Source: Chromera velia
Lineage: Eukaryota > Sar > Chromeraceae
DNA length: 11,135 nt
Direction: 5' to 3'
NCBI GenBank assembly: GCA_018398765.1
Contig: JAHBMJ010003399.1
Location: 1-11,135 of the forward strand
Both the position numbers and the translations under genes were made by a program. Of this stretch, positions 1 through 6,957 are shown piece by piece. The notes under the pieces were generated by a model. That model searched no databases. It was given only the letters and a program-made list of their open reading frames with translations, and was not told the origin of the DNA. Position 1 is the first letter of the stretch. Each line of letters begins with the position of its first letter.

Positions 1-276
1 CCACTGCACGCTCGCCGCCGCCTCTCTATAAGTGGCTGATTACACACAGACTGGCGGGTGAAGTCACCTTATTAGCATCATGATCAGTGCCTTTGGATTG
101 CATTGCTTTTATATTTGTGTGCAACTCAAAAAGGTCATAACAACCATCGATCGATTTAATTCAGATTTACAACGGCGTAGTCCCGGACGTATACATGGGC
201 GTACATCTTTTTGACGTCTAGTTTTGACGTTAATTAACTCTCTTATACTCTCTTCCATATAAATTTAACATGCGTT

Positions 277-417
277 CATCTTTGGCGTGGCCTTCAGTCT
301 CTCGTTACCCACCTTTGGCGGCTTTCAATCAAGACATACGATTTTCTTCGGTGGCCTCCGGCCGCCTTTGATCAAGACTAAGACCATCTTCGGCAGCCTC
401 CAATCAAGCGTAGCTTA
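277..417 (+). repeat. Degenerate 33-bp tandem repeat, about 4 copies
   Basis: Four successive blocks share the pattern C-TTYGG-YRGCCTYCAATCAAG. They begin near 277, 310, 343 and 385. Blocks 1, 2 and 4 are 33 bp; block 3 carries about 9 extra bases (around GGCCGCCTT). The copies are clearly diverged, so this is an old array. It lies at the GC-richer edge of the left flank and overlaps no gene. Confidence 0.6.
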
Positions 418-530
418 GTGTCAAGGGGGTAAAAGGTTCCAAAACGAAAAAAAAAAAAGTATTATTAAAAGTTTTTATTTATCAGCGCTAGGTGCTAGGC
501 TAGGTGTGATCTGTAAAATTATTTTTATAA

Positions 531-552
531 TAAAGTCTGACTACAGACTTTA
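531..552. repeat. Perfect hairpin, 9-bp stem
   Basis: TAAAGTCTG at 531-539 is the exact reverse complement of CAGACTTTA at 544-552, with a 4-nt loop (ACTA). A further AGACTTT follows directly. It sits in AT-rich non-coding DNA with no gene upstream, so I do not call it a terminator. Confidence 0.7.
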
Positions 553-738
553 GACTTTAAAACTTTCTTGGTTTTAAAATTTTAAGAATAAAAAGCTTGA
601 AATAAGCTTGAACATATATTGATTTGTTGTTTTGGTCCAACTTTTAGATTGTTTAACCATTTAAAACATTTTTCAATGTATGCTAAAAAACTTCAATAGT
701 AGATTTTGGGCACAGTTTTGGGCTAGGTTTTAGGTCTG

Positions 739-816
739 TGTAGCACTTATGCCTATAATTATTGTAAGTGCCCCACAAGCAGAGTTTCCGGGGCCATGAA
801 TAGAAAGCACGTATGC
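739..816 (+). repeat. Left terminal inverted repeat of the 739-2070 element
   Basis: This 78-bp arm pairs without gaps to 1993-2070. Its best-conserved core is at 753-793, around CCTATAATTATTGT and GTGCCCCACAAGC. Confidence 0.75.
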
Positions 817-1197
817 GTTGGTAAATTTCCGGGTTAAACATCGGCTATAGTAATACATAGCGATGATGTCATCTTCATATCACAAACTTGCATTCTTGTG
901 GTACAGTGTTTCATCTGGCTAGCTGTATGAATGTGTGTTATAGAAAACAGATAGAACTGACAGACTCTCTGAATCTATGAGCTGTGGCTATATATTTTAA
1001 ACTGTAGGAATCAGTAGTTAAGGGTGTTATAAGAGGTAGCAGAGTGGTCGATTCCTAGGTTGATTCAGACTTTTGGTGTGCCCAGAATATGATCGAAGCA
1101 GCAGTGAACGTCGGTGTGCAATCAGTCTAATGGTTGTTATCGACCATGATTCTCTAGATGATTCTCCTTTGTCAGTTGTTGAGCTGTTATTAGAAGA

Positions 1198-1623
1198 ATG
1201 AAAGGAGATGCGACGACTTTGGTTGGTGCACTAGCAGTAGAAAGACCGAGTAGATTTGGTGTTGGGCAGGTAGAACATAGACATGAACAACAACTTTTCT
1301 CTCCTCAGCAGACTCCCGCTGTTCCTGTAACATCGCCAGTTGCTCATCGTGAGGTGAAGTTGCAGCCACCTGAGAAGTACGATAGAAAGTTGGCGAAGCG
1401 AGAGAGGTGGATCAAGGACACAGCGTGCTATTTGAAGCTGACAAAAACGAAGAATGAAGATGTCCTTGTTGTTGTGTATGGCTACCTCTCGGATACTAGG
1501 CGTCGGCTAAAGAAAAAAAAAAAGAAAAAAAATAAGCGATCAGAGGAAATCTTTTTTTTTTTTCCCTTAAAATTTTACTTTTTTACCCTCAACATTGAGT
1601 CAACAACAGCTAACAATACCTAA
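1198..1623 (+). pseudogene. Decayed Gag-like reading frame
   Basis: The first 103 codons or so (to about 1509) look protein-like. A Pro/Gln/His-rich stretch is followed by LQPPEKYD, then ERWIKDTACYLKL and VYGYLSDTRR near residues 55-103. This order (a P-x-P-x-KYD motif, a WI...YL helix, then YLSD.RR) resembles the N-terminal Gag region of Ty3/Gypsy-type retroelements. After that the frame runs into A-rich and T-rich homopolymers and stops being credible. A second piece in another frame (1812-1880: CRKFKEIDRLIGKDSLRPYV then stop) may be its continuation beyond a damaged segment. It lies inside the inverted-repeat element. The Gag reading is an inference from motif order; it could also be a host-derived or orphan frame. 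Confidence 0.4.
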
Positions 1624-1680
1624 CAACAGTTGTACAACACATGAACAACACCTGTGCAACACTTGAACAACAGTTGTTTG
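1602..1680 (+). repeat. 22-bp tandem repeat, about 3.6 copies
   Basis: Units begin AACAACA at 1602, 1622, 1644 and 1666. The two full units are 22 bp, with the pattern AACAACAnnTGTnCAACACnTG. The first is 20 bp and the last is partial. Several units contain the small palindrome ACAACAGTTGT. The repeat lies inside the 739-2070 element, just after the Gag-like frame decays. Confidence 0.65.
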
Positions 1681-1722
1681 ACTGAAAAAGAAAAGAAAAA
1701 AAAAAAATAGGGTTTCGGGGCA

Positions 1723-1760
1723 TTTTTTTTTTTTTTTTTTNTTTTTTTTTTTTTTTTTTT
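1723..1760. other. Poly-T block with an unresolved base
   Basis: Eighteen T, one N (1741) and nineteen more T separate the two Gag-like pieces. The N marks an uncalled base, and the true length of the homopolymer is uncertain. An A-run at 1696-1707 precedes it. Any frame relationship across this block is unreliable. Confidence 0.85.
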
Positions 1761-1992
1761 AGCAGATGCCTACTATTAGTAGTAGTAGCTCGGATATTTT
1801 GAAGACTTAGTGGGATTTGCAGGAAGTTCAAGGAAATAGATAGACTGATTGGCAAGGATTCATTACGGCCTTATGTCTGAAGTGCATGGATCTTAATGCT
1901 GCAGACAGACAGCGAGCCTTCCTTCTCTCCCTCCGTTATAACTCCAGAGGGGTAGAGAAATACAGCAAGATTTTTGGAGAGCAGTGCTCAGA

Positions 1993-2070
1993 GCACACGC
2001 ACTTTTTATTCACAGCCCCGGAAACTTTGCTTGTGGGGCACTCACAATAATTATAGGTATACGTGCTACA
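1993..2070 (-). repeat. Right terminal inverted repeat of the 739-2070 element
   Basis: Reverse complement of 739-816 with about 10 differences in 78 bp. It ends GTGCTACA and is followed directly by GTCTG, the same five bases that precede the left arm. Confidence 0.75.
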
Positions 2071-2867
2071 GTCTGATACACTATAAAATTTATAATAAAA
2101 ATTTCTTTAAAAAAAAAAGATGAGTTTTTTTTTTTTTTTAATTTTATAGTTAATTTAAGTTAAAGAACATCGATTCTTATAATTAAAGACCCCTCAGCCT
2201 CTTCAAAGTTACACCTAGGTCCTTAGTTTACATGTTTTGAAACACTGTTTTCTAACTTTTAAGATTAATTGTTCATGCAATATTAGTGACTATAGTCTAT
2301 AGATAGTTATACAATAAGATACAATATTGTCATTATATTGAACTACACTAAATACCGCAGTTTTTCATACTAGAAATAAAAATAAGCTGTATAATAGATG
2401 ACAACTTTTTTTTTGAATGGATGCGCGTGCATTTTAGCTGCAGTTGCGCTACGCTGGCAGTTGCAGCTTCTCTCTGATGTCCTTCAATCAACTTAACAAA
2501 ATGATCCCACCTGCCATCATCTGCTCACTGCCCACTCTGACAGCCTAGGGTGCTTCAAGATTTTCCACAATTGTCAAAACTGTACGGGCCGACCTCCCTT
2601 TTCATTACAAACATCAAGAGGGTTGGATCTGTTTGTCCGTTCTGTAAGAAAACAAAAAGCCGATCACTCGACAAATGTATGCAGCGAGAACAAATGAATT
2701 CGGCATGCAAAAGGGCACTCAGCCTCATTTCATCTTTGCATCCAAAGACAGTCCAAAGAGGTGACGAGGTCTGAATAACAAAAAAAGTCCCCCCACCTCC
2801 CCGCATGTTTCATGCAAGTAAGCAAAAAACGCAGCCTGCAAGAATAGAATCCCAGCTCCGTGCATCG
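2071..2867. other. Non-coding stretch downstream of the lyase gene
   Basis: AT-rich to about 2400, with A and T runs near 2109-2139 and 2406-2414, then more balanced. The end next to 2868 should hold the 3' untranslated region of the minus-strand lyase. I found no canonical AATAAA there on the minus strand. Short frames near 2550-2806 on both strands overlap each other, have no recognisable motif, and are left out. Confidence 0.5.
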
Positions 2868-5800
2868 CTACCATGTGTCGTTGCACTCGATCCCCCATGC
2901 CAGGTCGTACCCTTTGCTCTCCAAATTTTGACGCACGCGGGTCATGTGCTCAGCACCCGTCACCTCCACAACAACCTTCACCTGCAAGCAAGAAGAAGAA
3001 ACAAACCGACAAAAAAGCAATTGATTACGGAAAGAAAAAAGTTGAACACAGCTGTGGTTTGGTGCCTCAAAAGTCCAGACTGGGAGCAACCAGGCGATCT
3101 ACCCACGAAGACATCAGATGGCCACAGAGATTTCTGCTGCTTCGGATGCCCCCCCTCGCCTTGCTCACGCACGCATATCATTCTCGATGATGATCAACAC
3201 AACTAAGCACAAAAATCCTAAGGAGGAGGAGAAAGCGGAGGAAGTGAGACAGAAAGAGCGGGACGAAAACAAAACGAGAAGGCAGCGAATCAGACAATCC
3301 CGACAGGAGTCTCAGAAGAGAAAGCCAACAGACCGACTTACCTGCACCATGTCCACGTGCGTGTGTAACCATGCACGTTCATGGTAGATGTCACGAATCG
3401 ACGCTCCGTTATCTGCGATGTCCTTTGTGAGATTCGCTATTCCTCCAGGAACGTCTTTCACCACTGTCACAAATCTGAAGACAAAACACAATCATTCGCA
3501 ATCCTTTCTGATTCTGCTGAATTACTTGAACAAATGAAAATCTTGCGACGTCGAGAATTTGCTGCTCGAGCCACTTATGTTTACTGAATCAGGCGAAGGC
3601 AACGTACAAAAATGCGAGGTACTCACAACCTTGCAGAATCAAGACAAAAAAGCTCGTTTTGTTCCCATCCCGATCAGAGAAATCAAATAGGAAAGAGGAA
3701 ACACCTGCGAGAATGCCTCTTCAACTATGTGACTGGGGTTTTCTCTCTCTTTTCTTTACTCGTGCTTCAGAAGGCGTGCTCCTCCTTCCGTCTTTCTAGC
3801 AGGTCATGAGTCACTCAGATAGGGACGCTTGCAAAAAAGGAAAGAGCAAAACTGGAACTGTGCTGACTTAATTTCGAATCTCATGATGACTCTTTGATCA
3901 TTCATCTGCTTGCCTGCCTGCCTGTTGACATTCCCGTACTCAGGATTCTCAGGACCATCCTCACCAATCAACCGACCGACTGACCGAACAAGTCTGCTGT
4001 CAGCCGCCAGCCCCCTGTCAATGACCCTGCCGAGTGTTGTCACGTCGATGTTGCTTCCGCAGAGGGGGATGGCAACTCTCTTGTTCCGAAGCTCCTCATG
4101 AAGTGGACCCTCCGGAAAGATCGCCGCCAGACCCGCGGCACCCCCCCCCTCCAACACAACGTGCTCGTGCTCAATCATTCGCAAAACAGCCAACGCGATC
4201 GACTTCTCGCTCACCTGCTTTGCCGATCGAAGAGAAAGGGGGCAGGGAGAAGATGTGAGGGGGAAGGAAAGCGAGGGGGCTCGCTGACCAGCCAGCCCCC
4301 TTCATGACTTGTTTGACGTCGGTCCGTCTGTGTCTCTGTTCTCTCCTTACCTGATCATTCCCTCTTTCTGCCCTCTGTTTATATGCCTGGCTGCATATCT
4401 CTCTTCTGCCTACATGTCTCTCTCATTATCTGCATGCATGCCTTTCTGCCTGCCCACTCGCCTCCTAATCCGCGTGGCTGCCTAGATGAGTGGCGGGCTG
4501 ACTCGTCCGCATCTTCTGTCCCCGTCTGTCATGTCTTGTTTGTTTGTCAGGGCGGGTGCTCACTTTCTGGCTTCTTGCCGGACTGACTGACCGTGACGAG
4601 TTTGTCGACGAGCAATCTGGTGATGTCGAATGCGTTGGATCCGACCAGAGGGACGTTCAGTCCGTCTGCGAGTGTAGGTGTGGACTTGACCTTCGTGGGG
4701 CTTCCTGCATCAACCGCCGCCTTCATGGAGGGGCAGAACTCGGGTTCGACTCCGATGATCCGAGTGGAGGGGCTGAGGGTCTTCACGGCAAGGGCTATGC
4801 CGGCAATCAGACCCCCCCCCCCTACTGGGACAACGATAGCGTCCAGACCTTTCACCTGATCCAGAACTGCAATTAAGAGAAAAAAAAGATGAACCAACCG
4901 ACTGACGTTTACACACAGATGCGACAAACAGACTCGCACAACTACAAACCGAGTGATATCATGATGAGGAAACGGAAGATATGAAAAGACACCTACAGCA
5001 CACACAGTCTGGCGGAAAGCGACGCGGGAGGGGCATCCTAGCGTAGGAGACGGGCATCGTGTAAGAGTCCTGCTGTCTGTTGACTGGGTGGATGACTGGC
5101 ACACGAAGTGACGGCAGGCACCTTCTCACTGACTGATGGTCTGCCTCTCTCTCCCTCTCTCTCTCCCCCTCCCTCATCGGCCCTCTCACTTCATCGACAT
5201 GTTTCCCAAATTTTGTGCCACTGACTTTGACTCATTCTGGCGATTTGATTGGCTGAGTAACTGACGCACAAACTGGCAGGCAGACCTCCCGAACGGCTGA
5301 CTGCCTGACAACAATGATTTATTTGACTGACTGATTGACTTACTCACTTTCGACTCCCATCGTTCCTGCCCCCGCGATGATGGCAGGGTGATCGTATCCG
5401 TTGATGTAGACCTTCTCTGCCAGTGAGGGTGTCTCCATGGCGTGGTTCTTGCTCTCCTCAATGTTCTCTCCGTGAATGATCACGTCTGCACCCATCTTTC
5501 TGCAATTCGCAACCTTGGTCATGGGAGCTACCACTGGCATCAAGCACGTGACTGGAATGCCCAATGCAAAGCCGTGGTAGGCAAGCGCTTGAGCATGATT
5601 CCCGGCGGAGGCAGCCATGACTCCCGTCTCCTTTTGTTTGTCAGAAAGAAGCATTAGAGCGTTCCGAGCGCCCCTCTCCTTGAAGCTGCCGGTGATCTGC
5701 CTGTAGTCTTTCTTGATGCAAACATCCATCTTGCACCAGGCAGAAAGCCACTCGCTCCACTTGCATTCCGTCATCACGATTCCACTCTTTATCCTGTAAC

Positions 5801-6297
5801 AGGCCTGCACACACACTCAGACGACAAACAGATGTACTCTCAAACAGACACAACTCCACTTTACTCATCCTAGTCAACTGCGTACTGCCTCACTCTCTCT
5901 CCTTCTCACCCACCCACTCACTCACCCACTCACTCACTTACTCACTCGCCCACTCAAGCACCCACCTACCCATCCTCCCACATACCCACGCACCAGTCAC
6001 TCACTCATTTACTCAGTCGGACACTCAGTCAGTTGGTCAGCCGTCAATCAGCCGGGCGATCGGCCGTATTCGCTCACACGTATGGGTTGCCAGAAACGAA
6101 AGGACATAAGCAGAAGCTGTCCATGTAGCCCCACTTGCCCTTCCCTTCCTTCGTACCGTTGCTACGTCTTCAAAGGAGACAGGCAGCGAGTGCATTTCTT
6201 CAAAAGTGAAACGGCGCCGGGACGAGTACAGACTCGGGAGCTGCGGTAAGCAGCCCGCCATTCTGAGAGATGAGCTGATTGCTCTTCCGCTTTGCAT
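2868..6297 (-). CDS. Threonine/serine ammonia-lyase with ACT domain, 6 exons
   Basis: A PLP-dependent fold-type II enzyme that would deaminate L-threonine to 2-oxobutanoate (or serine to pyruvate). Exons on the minus strand are 6297-6157, 5804-5348, 4866-4592, 4214-3985, 3474-3342 and 2981-2868. They total 1,350 nt, giving 449 residues plus TAG, and all five introns are GT-AG with matching phases. Residues 1-47 are Arg/Ser-rich and may be an organelle presequence. TGSFKERGA contains the expected Schiff-base Lys89. SAGNHAQ is at 113-119, the phosphate-binding GGGG loop at 215-218, EGGGAAG at 313-319 and CGSNID at 343-348. Residues 369-440 form an ACT domain (KDVPGGIANL), a likely allosteric amino-acid site. 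The start is the first in-frame ATG, with A at -3. Architecture matches the medium-length ACT-bearing threonine dehydratases. Serine racemase-like or hydroxyaspartate lyase activity cannot be excluded. Confidence 0.9.
2982..3341 (-). other. Lyase intron 5
   Basis: The donor reads CAG|GTAAGTCGGTCTGTTG, a consensus donor that continues as GTNN blocks for 16 nt. The acceptor is TTCTTGCTTGCAG. It separates the two halves of the ACT domain at phase 0. The middle (about 3220-3290) is purine-rich on the plus strand, so pyrimidine-rich in the transcript. Confidence 0.85.
3475..3984 (-). other. Lyase intron 4
   Basis: The donor is GTTCG|GTCAGT, continuing as GTCAGTCGGTCGGTTG in register with the splice site. 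The acceptor is TTTTGTCTTCAG. It interrupts codon 368 (Arg) after its second base, at the join between catalytic and ACT domains. About 56-79 nt into the intron there is a second 4-bp stretch, (CAGG/CAAG)n, seen on the plus strand as CTGCCTGCCTG near 3908-3923. Confidence 0.85.
4215..4591 (-). other. Lyase intron 3
   Basis: The donor is ACG|GTCAGTCAGTC, an in-register 4-bp array of the donor itself. The acceptor is GATCGGCAAAGCAG. Phase 0. The interior is rich in CTGT/CTGC/CTCT words on the plus strand. It also contains an unused strong donor-like CAGGTAAGG (minus strand of 4345-4353). Confidence 0.8.
4867..5347 (-). other. Lyase intron 2
   Basis: The donor is GAAA|GTGAGTAAGTCAATCAGTCA, with the GTNN/ATNN blocks running about 28 nt. 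The acceptor is TTCTCTTAATTGCAG. It interrupts codon 200 (Ile) after its first base. A CT-rich tract at 5141-5175 (plus strand) makes the transcript GA-rich there. Confidence 0.85.
5805..6156 (-). other. Lyase intron 1
   Basis: The donor is GCAACG|GTACGAAGGAAGG and the acceptor is GAGTGTGTGTGCAG. Phase 0. It separates the presumed targeting peptide exon from the catalytic domain. It is the only lyase intron whose donor is not followed by a GTNN array, though a GAAG repeat follows. Confidence 0.85.
5905..6044 (+). repeat. Degenerate CACT/CACC tetranucleotide array in lyase intron 1
   Basis: On the plus strand this is mostly ACTC/ACCC words (CCACTCACTCACCCACTCAC and so on), drifting into CAGT/TCAGTC at the 3' end. 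In the lyase transcript it reads as (GAGT/GGGT)n and GACT words, which are rearrangements of the same GT-rich 4-mers found at the other lyase donors. Confidence 0.75.
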
Positions 6298-6957
6298 CTT
6301 GTAGACTTGGGCGCGCCAGGTAGACGGTTTCCAAACGACTAGGTAGCACAAGACAGCTAGGTGACGTCTCAAAGGCGGGGCGGGGCAATCACGTTTGGGC
6401 AACTGCCGGACCTTCACCCTGGTCGCATTCTGCGACTCGCAAACAGCACTACGTTCTGACGGCTACAGAGACAGAGGGTGTCTCGTGTGTGACGTCCGTG
6501 TCCACCAGAAGCCTCCCTCCATGTCTACCTCAGACGCCACAACGTTCCTGACCTTTTTGTCAGAGACGCCGGATCGATGACGCAGATGGATGCAGACTGA
6601 GCAGCTGGGGGGCCAAATACGCTCGGAATGGGTCAGACGCGGATCTGCTGCATGGGCCCATGCAGTGCTGAGTGTCAGACTGAGCACGACTGAGCTAGGT
6701 GATTATTTTTTTCAGCGACTGACTGACTTCAACCCGGCCTCTATGATTCTCAGAAGCGAGAGTCAAGCAAGCTGAATCGGCAGACAATGGGTTTCGATCT
6801 CGCGCCTACAGTTTCGTGTGCCGAACTACACTTCGCGAACCAGCTGATCCCTCACGCAAAGCTGGACCTGGTAATTTGTGCAACAGCACCGGCGCACCGC
6901 ACTTCAGCCGTCTCCTTTTAGATCTACTCTGTACTCGATCTCTGTGTTTCGATCAGG
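6298..6957. promoter_or_regulatory. Divergent intergenic region for lyase and transporter
   Basis: These 660 bp lie between the two start codons and must hold the 5' untranslated regions and core promoters of both genes, unless unseen upstream exons exist. I find no convincing TATA box. Visible structure is a perfect 18-bp palindrome (6648-6665) and TGACGTC at 6362-6368 and 6490-6496. A third copy, extended to TGACGTCA, is just inside the transporter CDS (6978-6985). TGACGTC(A) is a known bZIP-type core in other eukaryotes, but it also occurs elsewhere in this window, for example near 4313, so its role here is speculative. Confidence 0.6.
6648..6665. promoter_or_regulatory. Perfect 18-bp palindrome in the divergent promoter
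   Basis: CTGCATGGGCCCATGCAG equals its own reverse complement with no spacer. It sits 310 bp before the transporter ATG and about 350 bp before the lyase ATG on the other strand, near the middle of the region. A symmetric site this long could bind a dimeric regulator, but that is inference; cruciform formation or chance are alternatives. Confidence 0.45.

Larger units (their letters stand above)
1..733. other. AT-rich non-coding flank
   Basis: No reading frame with protein-like composition is visible on either strand. The stretch becomes strongly AT-rich after about position 430 and includes an A-run near 450. It holds the degenerate 33-bp repeat (277-417) and the hairpin (531-552) listed separately. 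It also has short duplicated words such as AAGCTTGAA near 592-610. I see no RNA gene or promoter that I can defend. Confidence 0.6.
739..2070. mobile_element. TIR-bounded transposable element, 1,332 bp, 5-bp TSD
   Basis: The ends are long inverted repeats (739-816 and 1993-2070, 78 bp each, no gaps) matching at about 68 of 78 positions. Nearly all differences are transitions. The tips read TGTAGCAC...GTGCTACA. The outermost bases are flanked by an exact direct duplication, GTCTG, at 734-738 and 2071-2075, which supports real insertion ends. Inside lie a decayed Gag-like frame (1198-1509), a 22-bp tandem repeat and a homopolymer block with an unresolved base. TGT...ACA tips with a short TSD fit elements moved by retroviral-type integrases (LTR retrotransposons, or Ginger-like DNA transposons as I recall them), but LTRs would be direct rather than inverted. 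No transposase is visible, so it would be non-autonomous. The family is not identified. Confidence 0.65.

Noticed and set aside
531-552. Stem-loop as a rho-independent terminator
   Set aside because: The stem is AT-rich, no gene ends nearby and the genome is eukaryotic.
1610-1855. A minus-strand frame with long Lys runs
   Set aside because: It is a translation of the poly-T block with an unresolved base and has no protein-like content.
2550-2806. Overlapping small frames on both strands downstream of the lyase
   Set aside because: About 75-83 codons, no motif or hydrophobic pattern, and mutually overlapping; expected by chance in this composition.
4345-4353. A strong donor CAGGTAAGG (minus strand) that could end an extra exon in lyase intron 3
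   Set aside because: I could not find a matching acceptor with a phase-compatible frame. The lyase protein is continuous in alignment sense across exons 3 and 4 (LVT joined to VSEKSI).
4743-4753. tRNA B-box match GGTTCGACTCC
   Set aside because: It lies inside lyase exon 3, the surrounding bases do not form a T-arm stem, and no A box or acceptor stem is found at the right distance.
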